Source: Xanthomonas rydalmerensis (GTDB taxonomy: Bacteria; Pseudomonadota; Gammaproteobacteria; Xanthomonadales; Xanthomonadaceae). Taken from it: a stretch of DNA of 64,000 nt. Positions 18,289 to 27,614 of this stretch are shown one piece after another. A program made the translations under genes and the position numbers. Each line of letters begins with the position of its first letter. The first letter of the stretch is position 1. Under the pieces are notes generated by a model, which saw nothing but the letters and a program-made list of their open reading frames with translations, was not told where the DNA came from and searched no databases. The DNA lies in assembly GCF_033170385.1 (NCBI RefSeq), contig NZ_CP126170.1, positions 2,256,001 through 2,320,000 on the forward strand, read 5' to 3'.

Positions 18289-18867
18289 TCAGCCGGCAGC
18301 CGGCGCCTTGGTATCGCCCGCCTTGATGTCGCCCGGCTGGCATTCGCCCAGGCGCTTGCCGTCGAGCTTCATGTGCGTCTTCATCGACATACCTCCCGGC
18401 AGGCCGGTGATCGTGGAATGCGATTCGGAGGCCATCTCGGTGGCACTGAAGGTCCCGGTGCTGGTGCCCGCGACCTTGATGTCGCCCATCGTGCAGTGCA
18501 TCTTCGCGTCGATCTTGCCGTCCTTCATGCTGAAGCTGTCGTACACGCAGTTCTTCTGCATCGGCGAGGCGCTGCCGAAGAGGCTGGCGGGATCGTTGAT
18601 CTGCTCGGCGGTGAGGCACACCTTGGCGGTGCTCGGCGGCACCTTCGGCATCTGCGGCATGTTGCCGGAGCCGCCGCTGGTCTCGCTGCTCACCTGCTCG
18701 ATCCGCATCTCCCACTGGCCGGGCTGCAGCTTGGCCGCCTGCACCTTGGCCACGTCGGCGACCGAGGCGTTGGACATGGCGACGTTGTCGCCGTTCTTGT
18801 CGCCGCCCTTGCTACAGGCGGCGAGCAGCACACACACAGCAACCGTTGCCGGCATGGTCAGACGCAT
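18289..18867 (-). CDS. DUF3617 lipoprotein
   Basis: A 192-residue lipoprotein with lipobox LLAACS (Cys18). The mature part has the DUF3617 pattern: KLQPGQWEMRIEQVSSE, then KVCLTAEQINDP and paired cysteines (KNCVYDSF, MHCTMGD), ending GKRLGECQPGDIKAG. The function of the family is not established. Transcribed alone and ended by the strong hairpin downstream. Confidence 0.85.
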   Translation of the reverse strand: MRLTMPATVAVCVLLAACSKGGDKNGDNVAMSNASVADVAKVQAAKLQPGQWEMRIEQVSSETSGGSGNMPQMPKVPPSTAKVCLTAEQINDPASLFGSASPMQKNCVYDSFSMKDGKIDAKMHCTMGDIKVAGTSTGTFSATEMASESHSTITGLPGGMSMKTHMKLDGKRLGECQPGDIKAGDTKAPAAG

Positions 18868-19194
18868 GAACTTCTCCCTAAGTTATGTGAGGTGCGCGGA
18901 GCATAGCCGGGGGCGTGATTAAGATCACGTCGACGTCGGAGACCGCCCTGACCATGCAGCAGGCGTCGCGAGGGTGAGGGGCTATCGCTGAGGGCGCGCT
19001 CAGTGGCCTGGAAGACAGCCGGACATATCGCGCAGTCGTTCAAGCCGCCCGCATCCGGGTTCAGGCCGTACGATCCCGGCCACCGCCGAGCGCATGCCGA
19101 TGTGTCCGACGTGCACGGCCCATTCCATGCGGCTCTGCTAGCGTCTGCGCCGCCGCACGTGTCCCCACGCCATCCGCTTCAGGTCCCACCTTCG
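18868..19194. other. Divergent intergenic region
   Basis: No gene or clear promoter box is supported between the DUF3617 and DUF2252 genes. The DUF2252 frame stays open upstream to 19003, but that part lacks family-like sequence. Confidence 0.35.
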
Positions 19195-20382
19195 ATGCCC
19201 AGTCTCGCCGAACGCCCTGTCATCCTCGAACGCAAGCGCACCTTGAAGATGGCGCGCTCCGCACACGCCTACGTGCGCGGCAATACCGCCCGATTCTACG
19301 AATGGCTGGCAGCGTCGCCGGCGGCGCGGCGTGTGCCGATGGGGCCGGCGATCTGGATCTGCGGCGACTGCCACCTCGGCAACCTGGGGCCGGTCGCCGA
19401 TGGCGAGGGGCGCGTCGAGATCCAGATCCGCGATCTCGACCAGGGCGTGATCGGCAATCCCGCGCACGACCTCATCCGCCTGGGCCTGTCGCTGGCCACC
19501 GCGGCACGCGGTTCGGACCTGCCCGGCGTCACCACCGCGCGGATGATGGAGGCGATGATCGACGGTTATTGCGCGGCCATCGAGGATCCGACGCGCGATC
19601 ACCCCGGTGCCGAACCTGAGACCGTGCGCAGCATCCGGCGCGAGGCCTTCGGCCGGCGCTGGCGCCACCTGGCCAAGGAGCGTCTGCAGGCGGTGGAGCC
19701 GCACATTCCGCTGGGCGAGAAGTTCTGGGCGTTGGCACCGGAAGAACGCGAGGCACTGGAGCGGCTGTTCGCCGATCCGGCGGTGGCGCGGATGGTGCTG
19801 TCGCTGAAGGGAAAGCCCAAGGACCGCGAGGTGCGTCTGGTCGATGCGGCGTACTGGATGAAGGGCTGCAGTTCGCTGGGCCTGTTGCGCTATGCGGCGA
19901 TCGTCGCCTTGAAGACCGGCAAGGGCCACTGGTCCTACGCGTTGGTCGATCTGAAGGAGGCGATCGCACCGATCGCGCCGGCAGCGCCCGATGCACGGAT
20001 GCCGGCGGATAACGCCGAGCGCGTGACCGCCGCGGCGCGCGCGCTGTCGCCGTACCTGGGCAGCAGGATGTTGCCGGTGCATCTGCTGGGCCGCTCGCTG
20101 TTCATTCGCGAACTCTCGCCGCGCGACCTGAAGCTGGAGGTTGACCAGTTCAATCACGTCGAGGCGATGCGCTCGGCGCGCTATCTCGCCTTCGTCGTCG
20201 GCAAGGCGCATGCGCGGCAGATGAAGCCCAAAATGCGCGCCGCGTGGCTGCACCTGCTGGACGCCGACCGGCGCAAGGCGATCGACACGCCGTCGTGGCT
20301 GTGGGAGAGCGTGGTCGCGCTCGCCGGGCTTCACGAGGCCGGCTATCTCGAACATTGCCGCCGCTACGCACTGGCCGCATGA
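19195..20382 (+). CDS. DUF2252 family protein
   Basis: A soluble protein of 395 residues from the chosen ATG. It has the DUF2252 features ICGDCHLGNLG near residue 57 and RDLDQGVIGNPAHDLIRLGL, which recall the catalytic loop and metal-binding Asp of aminoglycoside-phosphotransferase-like kinases, then MKGCSSLGLLRYAA. Kinase-like activity is a family-level guess. An earlier in-frame start at 19003 would add 64 unconserved residues. No operon partner. Confidence 0.85.
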   Translation: MPSLAERPVILERKRTLKMARSAHAYVRGNTARFYEWLAASPAARRVPMGPAIWICGDCHLGNLGPVADGEGRVEIQIRDLDQGVIGNPAHDLIRLGLSLATAARGSDLPGVTTARMMEAMIDGYCAAIEDPTRDHPGAEPETVRSIRREAFGRRWRHLAKERLQAVEPHIPLGEKFWALAPEEREALERLFADPAVARMVLSLKGKPKDREVRLVDAAYWMKGCSSLGLLRYAAIVALKTGKGHWSYALVDLKEAIAPIAPAAPDARMPADNAERVTAAARALSPYLGSRMLPVHLLGRSLFIRELSPRDLKLEVDQFNHVEAMRSARYLAFVVGKAHARQMKPKMRAAWLHLLDADRRKAIDTPSWLWESVVALAGLHEAGYLEHCRRYALAA

Positions 20383-20430
20383 CGGCAGTTTCGTGAGGTG
20401 CGGCCGACTGGCGTCGCGTCGCGATCCGCT

Positions 20431-20889
20431 TCAGTCGCGCGCGTTGTCCAGGTTCAACGCCATGTCCCAACGATCCAGGCCCGGGCCGTAGCCGTTCGCG
20501 ACCACGCGGTCGACGCTGAAGCCGAAGCGCGCGTAGAACGCCTGGGTGTGCTGGCTGGTGTCCAGTTCGATCCGCGCCACGCCGGTGCTGCGCCGGCAGG
20601 CGTCGAGCCGGGCCTCGGTCAGCGCGCGGCCCAGGCCCTGGCGGTGCAGGCGGCGCTCGACCATCCCCCAGCCGAAGCTGGCGACACGGCCATCTGCACT
20701 CAGCGCGTGGCCGCCGCAGGCCACGATCGTGCCCGCGCGGACGATGACCAGATAATGCCAGGCACCGGTGTCGTGCTGCAGGAAGTGCTCGAAGGCGGCG
20801 CGTTCGCTGCGATCGAAGAACTGCGGGACGTTGCTGTCGAACAGCGCCATGCAGGCGGCTTGGTCCTGCGCGGCATACGGACGGATCAT
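20431..20889 (-). CDS. GNAT-family N-acetyltransferase
   Basis: A 152-residue acetyl-CoA-dependent acetyltransferase. The acyl-CoA-binding motif A is in GMVERRLHRQGLGRALTEAR and the C-terminal motif in HTQAFYARFGF. The ATG at 20889 has a GGTGA ribosome site. It faces the DUF2252 gene tail to tail and is divergent from uvrY. Substrate unknown. Confidence 0.9.
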   Translation of the reverse strand: MIRPYAAQDQAACMALFDSNVPQFFDRSERAAFEHFLQHDTGAWHYLVIVRAGTIVACGGHALSADGRVASFGWGMVERRLHRQGLGRALTEARLDACRRSTGVARIELDTSQHTQAFYARFGFSVDRVVANGYGPGLDRWDMALNLDNARD

Positions 20890-21047
20890 GTTCACCCGGT
20901 CAGTGTGCCGCAGGCGGTCGGTCAAGTCGTGGTTGTGTCGAGTGCGCGCGCCCTGCATCGGCCATTCCCGAAGTGCATGTCGGAAAATTTCGCCGGGCCT
21001 GTCCGGGATCCGCAGCGCGGTGGTGTCCGGAAGCGGAAAGGGTGAGG

Positions 21048-21085
21048 GTCAGATAATTCTGACGTGAGATCAGGATTGTCCTGAT
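21048..21085. promoter_or_regulatory. Two adjacent perfect dyads
   Basis: GTCAGA-TAAT-TCTGAC (21048-21063) and ATCAGGA-TTG-TCCTGAT (21069-21085) are both perfect inverted repeats. Their centres are 21.5 bp apart, about two helical turns, so proteins bound to both would sit on the same DNA face. Probably operators; the protein is not known. Confidence 0.5.
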
Positions 21086-21183
21086 AACGCTTTCCCCGCC
21101 GCGGCAGCATACTGGCCTCGGCCTGACGCAGGGACCGTCGCGCGCCTTACGAGGAAAGCGCTGGCAGGTCACTCGACCCTGCG

Positions 21184-21215
21184 TGCCGAGCCTTGAGTAA
21201 GCTCGGCAGGGTTTT
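21184..21215 (+). terminator. Terminator-like hairpin upstream of uvrY
   Basis: TGCCGAGC and GCTCGGCA form an eight-base stem with a nine-base loop, extended by CCC/GGG pairing across a bulge, then TTTT. It is oriented to stop plus-strand RNA about 140 bases before uvrY. There is no plus-strand gene upstream, so it may end a small RNA or act as an attenuator. Confidence 0.45.
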
Positions 21216-21357
21216 GATGACGACAACATGACGTTTCGCGAGGTGCAGATGAGCACACCGTGAAGCGTCTTCGTTTGTCTACAAATTCGTATTGCCCTGA
21301 ATAATTCACGCAGATAGTCTGGATGGTGCGGTATCCGCTGCGTTGGGGTTATACGAG

Positions 21358-22005
21358 ATGGCCATCAGGGTTTTTCTGGTCGATGATCACGCTCTTGTCC
21401 GCACGGGCATGAAGCTGATCCTGTCGAATCAAACGGATATCGAAATCGTCGGCGAAGCCGACAGCGGCGAAACCGCGCTCCCGCAGATCCGGCAGTTGAA
21501 GCCGGACATCGTCCTGTGCGATCTGCACATGCCCGGCGTCAGCGGGCTGGAAGTCACCGAGCGCATCGTCAAGGGCGACCACGGCACCAAGGTCATCATC
21601 GTCTCGGTGCTGGAAGACGGCCCGCTGCCCAAGCGCCTGCTGGAAGCCGGTGCGTCCGGCTACGTCGGCAAGGCCGGCGACGCGCAGGAATTGCTGCGCG
21701 CGGTCCGCGACGTGGCGATGGGCAAGCGCTACCTCGGCGCCAACATCGCGCAGAACCTGGCGCTGGCCAATCTGGAAGGCGGCGGTTCGCCGTTCGATGC
21801 GCTGTCGCCGCGCGAACTGGAAGTGGCCTTGCTGCTGACCCGCGGCCTGCGCCAGGAAGACATCGCCAAGCGCCTGAGCCTCAGCGCCAAGACCGTCAAC
21901 ACGCACAAGGCGCGGTTGTTCGAGAAGGTCGGCATCCAGGACAACATCGCCCTGGCGCGCCTGGCCACGCAATACGGCTTGCTGGATCCGACGCATCCGC
22001 TGTAA
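21358..22005 (+). CDS. uvrY: Two-component response regulator, UvrY/GacA/SirA type
   Basis: A 215-residue NarL/LuxR-family response regulator. Receiver domain about 1-120 with acidic pocket VDDH, phospho-acceptor Asp in IVLCDLHMPG and conserved Lys in GYVGKAG; LuxR helix-turn-helix at about 145-205 (LSPRELEVALLLTRGLRQED, LSAKTVNTHKARLFEKVGI). In gammaproteobacteria this protein is activated by BarA/GacS and drives Csr/Rsm small RNAs. The uvrC gene that often follows is absent here. An in-frame TTG at 21343 is a weaker start. Confidence 0.92.
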   Translation: MAIRVFLVDDHALVRTGMKLILSNQTDIEIVGEADSGETALPQIRQLKPDIVLCDLHMPGVSGLEVTERIVKGDHGTKVIIVSVLEDGPLPKRLLEAGASGYVGKAGDAQELLRAVRDVAMGKRYLGANIAQNLALANLEGGGSPFDALSPRELEVALLLTRGLRQEDIAKRLSLSAKTVNTHKARLFEKVGIQDNIALARLATQYGLLDPTHPL

Positions 22006-22031
22006 TCGGCGGCGCCTGTCGAAGTGACACG

Positions 22032-22053
22032 AGAGCGGCCTTCGGGCCGCTCT
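22032..22053 (+). terminator. Terminator after uvrY
   Basis: A nine-base stem (AGAGCGGCC/GGCCGCTCT) with a TTCG loop lies 27 bases after the stop codon. The following sequence has few T residues, so termination may be partial. Confidence 0.7.
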
Positions 22054-22610
22054 TGCGTTGTGCGGGCGCGAAGGAAGATCCGTTCGCGGTGTCGATCGAC
22101 TGCAATCGCCGTCGGCCTCGCGCACGCCGCACACAGCCTCGCGACAGTAGCGGTCGCAATGGCTGAGTGCCTTCGCGTGGCAGCGCTCGACGCAGGTGTG
22201 GCGGCGAAGCAGCACGGCACTCTGTGCGGGCGCAGCGCCCATCACGGCAATCTTTGGCGAAGCGCGCGTGCGTGCTCCCAAGGAAGCGCGCGCGCATGTG
22301 TGTCGTGTCTGCAGGACACCTCCAGTCGCCTGCTTTCGCCACGGGCTATGTACGCCGCGCACCGCGTGTTCTTGTAGGAGTTGCTTCAGCCGCGACAGGC
22401 GACCGGTAATGCTCTGTCGCGGCTAATCCCGCAAAGGGGAAGAGCCGCACCTACGAGGTGATCGAGTGTCGTTGCTGCCGCAAAAGCGTGTTTTGGAGGT
22501 GACGTGAAGCTGCTGCTTCGGCGGTGCAGCGCAACTGGATCGCGCTGACTATTCGCGCATGCGGGCATATCGCCTTGAGCCGCTGCGCTGTTTGCGCTGC
22601 AGCGCGCCCA
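22054..22610. other. Long gene-free stretch between uvrY and rne
   Basis: Apart from the repeat at 22373-22459, no supported gene, RNA or operator was found. Several short frames are open only because of the GC content. Confidence 0.4.
22373..22459. repeat. REP-like palindromic repeat, degenerate copy
   Basis: GTAGGAG...GCTTCAGCCGCGACAGGCG at the left end and a CCTACGAGGT right end share both flanks with the repeat at 42672-42742. The arms are less perfect here and the middle differs. Elements with this GTAGGAG/CTCCTAC design are scattered between genes in Xanthomonadaceae. Confidence 0.65.
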
Positions 22611-22637
22611 TAAAAAAAAGCGGCCCGAAGGCCGCTT
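22611..22637 (-). terminator. Rho-independent terminator of rne
   Basis: An eight-base stem (AAGCGGCC/GGCCGCTT) with a four-base loop is followed on the minus strand by a run of T residues reaching 22612, about 30 bases after the rne stop codon. Confidence 0.88.
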
Positions 22638-22666
22638 CTTTCATGCTGCAACGGGAAAAGCGTGGA

Positions 22667-25600
22667 TCAGCTGCGATCCTTGTGCTCGTCGCCGTCCGCC
22701 TTGTCCGCGGCATGCGGCGCATGCGCTGCGGATTGCGCGGCAGTGGCGGCGCGTTCCTTCTTCGCCGCCTCGTCTGCAGACACGACCTGCGCCTGGGCAG
22801 CCGGGGCGGCAACGGACGTTGCGGTGTCGTCGCTTGCCGGCGTGGCCGATACGCTCTCGGTCGACGCTGCGGCCGCTGCTGCACCACCGTACGGAGCCTG
22901 CGCCGGTGCATCGGCGAAGGCGTCGAGCAGAGTGGTCTGCACCGGGACGTAAGCCGGCTTGGCCGGGGCAGCCTCTTCGGCACGCGGCTCCACGGAAGCG
23001 GTGGGCGCGGCGGTGACGGCCGGCGCTGCGCTCGGCGGAACGACGGCAGCTTCCGCCGGCGCGGTGACGCCCGCCGGATCCTCGACCGTGGTCGTGGTAT
23101 CCGCGGCGTCCGGCTCCGCGACCGGCGCCTTGGCGGCGGTGGCGGTCGGTTGCTCGACGGCAGTGGTGACTGCCTGCGGTTGCTGCGTGGTCGGGGCGAC
23201 GGCAGGCGTGGCGCGTTCGGCCGGTGCCGCGGCGCGGTCGGTGGTCACAGTCTCCTGTGCGACCGGCGTGGTCTCGGCGACCGGCGCCGGTGCTGCCGGT
23301 GCCGCCACCACCGTGTTGGCATGGGCGACGGCCGCATCGCTGACGCCCTGAGCCGCAGCGGCTGGCGCGGGCGATGCGATCACGGTGTCGGCAGGCGCGG
23401 ACGGCTGCATCGGTGCGGTGGCTGGCGCAGGCACGGGGTCGACGGTGATCGGCGCGGGGGCCTGGGCTGCGTCGCTGGCCGGTGCCGCTGCACTGACGGC
23501 AGCCGGACGCTCACGGCGCTCGCGCTTTTCCTGCGGCTCGCGCTTTTCCTGCACGGGCGGCTTGGGTGCGGGTGCGTCGGTGGCACCGTCGTCGTCGAAG
23601 TCGAACTCCGGCTGGCTGCGGCTCGGCGCCGGCGCGCTTTCGCCGTCGCTGTCGCCGGCATCCAGATCGGCATCATCCAGCCCGGCGGTATCGCCGGCGG
23701 CACCGGCTTCGCCATTGCCACGACGACGACGACGTCCACCGCGACGGCCGCGACGACGGCGGCCACCGGCGTCGCCGGTGCCGTCCTCGCCCTCGGCGCC
23801 TTCGCCGGCGGGCACAGCCTGCGCGGTTTCCGCGGCGCTTTCGCGTTCATCGATGCCGGCTGCTGCGGCGGCAGGCGCCTGTTGCACCGGTGCGGCGGCG
23901 GCTTCGACAACCACTGCCGGCTCCTGGGACGCGGCGCTCGCGCCACCGGCGACCGCAGCGGCGGCCAGGGTGGTGGCGTCCTGCATCGGCGTCACGGGTG
24001 CGGTGGCGACGGGCGCGGCCTGCTGCTTGGCCACGGCCTCGTCGGCGCGCGGCTGACGCGGCGGCTTGTCGCCCTGCACGGCGGCCTGTGCCGGATCCTG
24101 CTGCGGCTTCGGCTGGCGCGGCGGGTTCTGCGGCTGCTGTTGCTTCGGCGGCTTGGGCGTTTGCGGCTGCTGTTGCGGCTTGGCCTGCTGCGCGGCCTGC
24201 TCGTTGCGCGGTGCCTTGGGCTGCTGGTTCTGCTGCGCGGCCGGCGCAGTGGCGCCATTGCCGTTGCCGTTGCGGCGTTCGTCGCGGCGCGCATTGCCGC
24301 CGTTGCCGTTGCCGCGGGCGGCATTGCCGCCCTGGCCGCCGTTGCGGCGCGCGTTGCGGTCGTTGCGATCGCCACGGTCGTTGCGGTTACGGTTGCCGTC
24401 CTGCGGGCGTTGGCGCTGTGCCGGCTCGGCGGCGGCCGGGGCGGCGGCCGGGTTGTCGCCGGCGCCGAAGATGCGCTTCAGCCAGCCGACCACGCCGGTG
24501 GCCGGCGGTGCGACCGGGGTCGGCGCGACGACCGGCGCCGGTGCCGGCGCGGCCACCGGTTCCTCGGCCGGTTCGCGCACCGGGGCCGGCTGCGAGTGCT
24601 TCACATTGGTCACCGCAGGCGCCGGAATGTTCAACTGCGCCTTGGTCAGCGCATGCACCGGCAGCTTGCGCGGGGTGCCGCGCTGGTAGCTGGGCTTGGT
24701 GCTTTCCTCGCCCAGTTCGTTCTCGCGCAGGCGGGTCACTTCGTAGTGCGGGGTGTGCATCTGCTCGTCGGCGACGATGACGATCGGCGCGTCGTGGCGC
24801 TTCTCGATCTCGCTGAGCGCGCGGCGCTTCTCGTTGAGCAGGTAGTTGGCGATCTCCACCGGGGCCTGCACCAGCACCTGTCCGGTGTTCTCCTTCATCG
24901 CGTGCTCTTCGGCGACGCGGATGATCGACAGCGACAGCGACTCGACGCTGCGCATGCGGCCGTGGCCATCGCAGCGCGGGCAGACGATCTGGCTGGACTC
25001 GCCCAGCGACGGACGCAGGCGCTGGCGGCTCATCTCCAGCAGGCCGAAGCGCGAGATACGGCCGATCTGCACCCGCGCGCGGTCGTACTTGAGCGCGTTC
25101 TGCAGGCGGTTCTCGACCTCGCGCTGGTGCTTGTTGGAGGCCATGTCGATGAAGTCGATCACCACCAGGCCGCCGAGGTCGCGCAGGCGCAACTGGCGCG
25201 CGACCTCTTCGGCCGCCTCCAGGTTGGTCTGGAACGCGGTGTCCTCGATGTCGCTGCCCTTGGTGGCGCGCGAGGAGTTGACGTCCACCGCGGTCAGCGC
25301 CTCGGTCTGGTCGACCACGATCGAGCCGCCGGACGGCAGGCGCACACTGCGCTCGTAGGCGGCCTCGATCTGCGACTCGATCTGGAAGCGATTGAACAGC
25401 GGGATGTCGTCGGTGTAGTGCTTGAGCTTGCGCAGGCTCTGCGGCATCACCTGCTGCATGAACTCCTGGGCGTCGCCGTACATCTCGGCGGTGTCGACCA
25501 GGATCTCGCCGATGTCGGCGCGCAGGTAGTCGCGCAGGGCGCGGATGATCAGCCGCGATTCCTGGTAGATCAGGAACGGCGCCGGCTTGGCCAGGGCGGC

Positions 25601-26185
25601 CTCGGCGATCGACTTCCACACCTGCAGCAGGTAGTCCAGGTCCCACTGCAGTTCTTCGGCATCGCGGCCGACGCCGGCGGTGCGGATGATCACGCCCATG
25701 TCGTCGGGGATGTTCAGCTTGTCCAGCGCTTCCTTCAGCGCGGCGCGGTCTTCGCCCTCGATCCGGCGCGAGACGCCGCCGGCGGTGGGCGAGTTCGGCA
25801 TCAGCACCATGTAGCGGCCGGCCAGGGAGATGAACGTGGTCAGGGCAGCGCCCTTGTTGCCGCGCTCTTCCTTGTCCACCTGGACCACGACTTCCTGGCC
25901 CTCGCGCAGCAGTTCGCGGATCGTCGCCTTGTTGTGGTCGACGCCGGCCTGGAAGTAATCGCGGGAGATTTCCTTCAGCGGCAGGAAGCCGTGACGCTCG
26001 CCGCCGTATTCGACGAAGGCCGCTTCCAGCGAGGGCTCGAGCCGGGTGATGCGGCCCTTGTAGATGTTGGACTTCTTCTGTTCCTTGGACGGCTGCTCGA
26101 TGTCGATGTCGTACAGGGTCTGGCCGTCCACGATGGCCACACGCAGTTCTTCTGCCTGCGTGGCGTTGATCAGCATTCGCTTCAT
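22667..26185 (-). CDS. rne: Ribonuclease E
   Basis: Essential endoribonuclease for mRNA decay and rRNA/tRNA processing, 1172 residues. The catalytic half comprises an S1 domain (about 35-120, [20 protein letters not shown]), a 5'-sensor region, the DNase I-like site with metal-binding aspartates in [14 protein letters not shown] and LVVIDFIDM, and the zinc-link CPRCDGHG. The C-terminal half, about 650 residues, is a low-complexity Ala/Pro/Gln/Arg scaffold with an Arg-rich block ([15 protein letters not shown]), expected to bind RNA and degradosome partners. Scaffold length varies between species. Divergent from rluC, the usual proteobacterial arrangement. Confidence 0.97.
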   Translation of the reverse strand: MKRMLINATQAEELRVAIVDGQTLYDIDIEQPSKEQKKSNIYKGRITRLEPSLEAAFVEYGGERHGFLPLKEISRDYFQAGVDHNKATIRELLREGQEVVVQVDKEERGNKGAALTTFISLAGRYMVLMPNSPTAGGVSRRIEGEDRAALKEALDKLNIPDDMGVIIRTAGVGRDAEELQWDLDYLLQVWKSIAEAALAKPAPFLIYQESRLIIRALRDYLRADIGEILVDTAEMYGDAQEFMQQVMPQSLRKLKHYTDDIPLFNRFQIESQIEAAYERSVRLPSGGSIVVDQTEALTAVDVNSSRATKGSDIEDTAFQTNLEAAEEVARQLRLRDLGGLVVIDFIDMASNKHQREVENRLQNALKYDRARVQIGRISRFGLLEMSRQRLRPSLGESSQIVCPRCDGHGRMRSVESLSLSIIRVAEEHAMKENTGQVLVQAPVEIANYLLNEKRRALSEIEKRHDAPIVIVADEQMHTPHYEVTRLRENELGEESTKPSYQRGTPRKLPVHALTKAQLNIPAPAVTNVKHSQPAPVREPAEEPVAAPAPAPVVAPTPVAPPATGVVGWLKRIFGAGDNPAAAPAAAEPAQRQRPQDGNRNRNDRGDRNDRNARRNGGQGGNAARGNGNGGNARRDERRNGNGNGATAPAAQQNQQPKAPRNEQAAQQAKPQQQPQTPKPPKQQQPQNPPRQPKPQQDPAQAAVQGDKPPRQPRADEAVAKQQAAPVATAPVTPMQDATTLAAAAVAGGASAASQEPAVVVEAAAAPVQQAPAAAAAGIDERESAAETAQAVPAGEGAEGEDGTGDAGGRRRRGRRGGRRRRRGNGEAGAAGDTAGLDDADLDAGDSDGESAPAPSRSQPEFDFDDDGATDAPAPKPPVQEKREPQEKRERRERPAAVSAAAPASDAAQAPAPITVDPVPAPATAPMQPSAPADTVIASPAPAAAAQGVSDAAVAHANTVVAAPAAPAPVAETTPVAQETVTTDRAAAPAERATPAVAPTTQQPQAVTTAVEQPTATAAKAPVAEPDAADTTTTVEDPAGVTAPAEAAVVPPSAAPAVTAAPTASVEPRAEEAAPAKPAYVPVQTTLLDAFADAPAQAPYGGAAAAAASTESVSATPASDDTATSVAAPAAQAQVVSADEAAKKERAATAAQSAAHAPHAADKADGDEHKDRS

Positions 26186-26579
26186 TGTTGCGTTCCTCGC
26201 GCTGCTACCGCGCGGAACGCCATGGGGTTTCGCTTCTGGTCACGCTTCGTCGCCCATCGCGCAGGCGCGGGGTGGGCGTCTTGGGTTTCCAGCGCTACGA
26301 CACCACGGCGAGCCGCGGGAGCGCTTCTTGCTTTTAGGTGGTTCAGGACCGGCGGCGACTCCAGCCAGGCTGGGCGCCGCACGGGGCATGTTCAGCGCGG
26401 ACGCTTGCGGCATCCGGCGATGGCCGGGTAGGCCGGTGAGCCGCTAACATGGCCGCCCCGGGGGCGGTGGTCGCGCACTGTGCCGGAATCGTCGTAAGCC
26501 GGGCTTCTGGCCCTCAACTAACTTCCAACGAAATCAAACCCTTATCTCGCCCCCCGAGTGTAACAGAATAAACTGCCTG
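26186..26579. promoter_or_regulatory. rne leader and rne/rluC divergent promoter region
   Basis: A 394-bp gene-free stretch separates rne and rluC. RNase E controls its own mRNA through a structured 5' leader in enteric bacteria, and a long leader here is consistent with that, but I could not confirm the structure. The 80 bases before rluC are AT-richer and probably hold both promoters. Confidence 0.45.
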
Positions 26580-27569
26580 ATGACTTCCCCCCCGATCCCT
26601 CCAAAGCCGCGCGATGTCGCGACCAGCGCGGTGCGCATTCTCAAGGTCCCGGAAGACAGGGCCGGACAGCGCGTAGACAATTTCCTGCTCGGCCAGCTCA
26701 AGGGCGCGCCGCGCAGCCTGATCTACAAGCTGATGCGCAGCGGCCAGGTCCGGGTCAACGGCGGCCGCACCAAGGCCGAGCGCAAGCTCGAGGCCGGCGA
26801 CGAAGTGCGCATCCCGCCGGTGCGGCTGGCCGAGGAGGGCGAGAAGAGCGCGCCGCCGGATGCGTTCATGGCCCGGCTGGAGGCGGCCATCGTCTACGAG
26901 GACGCGCGGCTGCTGGCGCTGAACAAGCCGTCGGGCGTCGCCAGCCACGGCGGCAGCGGGATCAGTTTCGGCGCCATCGAGACGCTGCGTGCGCTGCGTC
27001 CCAATCAGTCGCTGGAACTGGTGCACCGGCTCGACCGCGACACCTCCGGGCTGCTGATCGTGGCCAAGAAGCGCTCGGCGCTGACCGAGCTGCAGGCGCT
27101 GATGCGCGAGGACGACCGGGTCCAGGGGCGGGGCATCAGCAAGCGCTACCTGACCCTGCTGGTCGGACGCATGCCCGACGGCACCATGAGCGTGGACGCG
27201 CCGCTGCACATCGGCCTGCGCCAGGGCGGCGAGCGCCACGTGCAGGTGAACGCGGCGGGCAAGCCGTCGCTGAGCCATTTCCGGGTGCTGGAACGGCGCG
27301 GCGGGCATTCCTATTGCGAGGTGCGGATCGAGACCGGCCGCACCCACCAGATCCGCGTGCATGCGCAGCACCTGGGACATCCGGTCGCCGGCGACGACAA
27401 GTACGGCGATCCGGCGGTCAACAAGCGCCTGCGCGAGCAGATTGGGCTCAAACGCCTGTTCCTGCATGCCGCCTCGCTGGAGTTCAGCCTGGACGACGGC
27501 AAGACGCCTTATCTATTGAATGCGCCACTGGCCGACGAACTGGCCGAGGCGCTGAACCGCCTCGGCTGA
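26580..27569 (+). CDS. rluC: Ribosomal large-subunit pseudouridine synthase C
   Basis: RluA-family pseudouridine synthase of 329 residues that modifies 23S rRNA. An S4 RNA-binding domain lies at about 20-85 (GQRVDNFLLGQLKGAPRSLI) and the catalytic motif HRLDRDTSGLL at 149-159, nucleophile D152. The position divergent from rne fixes it as RluC rather than RluD. The ATG at 26580 is used; no strong ribosome site precedes it. Confidence 0.95.
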   Translation: MTSPPIPPKPRDVATSAVRILKVPEDRAGQRVDNFLLGQLKGAPRSLIYKLMRSGQVRVNGGRTKAERKLEAGDEVRIPPVRLAEEGEKSAPPDAFMARLEAAIVYEDARLLALNKPSGVASHGGSGISFGAIETLRALRPNQSLELVHRLDRDTSGLLIVAKKRSALTELQALMREDDRVQGRGISKRYLTLLVGRMPDGTMSVDAPLHIGLRQGGERHVQVNAAGKPSLSHFRVLERRGGHSYCEVRIETGRTHQIRVHAQHLGHPVAGDDKYGDPAVNKRLREQIGLKRLFLHAASLEFSLDDGKTPYLLNAPLADELAEALNRLG

Positions 27570-27579
27570 GGCAGGCGCG

Positions 27580-27607
27580 CCGGGAGCGGCATCGCTGCCG
27601 CTCCCGG
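27580..27607. terminator. Bidirectional hairpin between rluC and the DUF3300 gene
   Basis: A perfect 12-bp stem (CCGGGAGCGGCA and complement) with a TCGC loop lies between the two convergent genes, starting 11 bases after rluC and ending eight bases before the other stop. No T-tract follows on either strand. Confidence 0.6.
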
Positions 27608-27614
27608 GTTGGGC

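Larger units (their letters stand above)
20890..21357. promoter_or_regulatory. Control region between GNAT gene and uvrY
   Basis: A 468-bp gap with several structures listed separately: two dyads at 21048-21085 and a terminator-like hairpin at 21184-21208. No protein gene is supported. The hairpin could end a short RNA started near the dyads, or be part of the uvrY leader. Confidence 0.45.

Noticed and set aside
22024-22377. Short frames between uvrY and rne
   Set aside because: They overlap one another on both strands, begin within the uvrY terminator or repeat and show no protein-like pattern.
22559-26431. A 1290-residue open frame on the strand opposite rne
   Set aside because: It mirrors the codon pattern of the real rne frame in GC-rich DNA; its predicted protein is Arg/Gly/Val-rich without any recognisable domain. 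RNase E on the other strand is certain.
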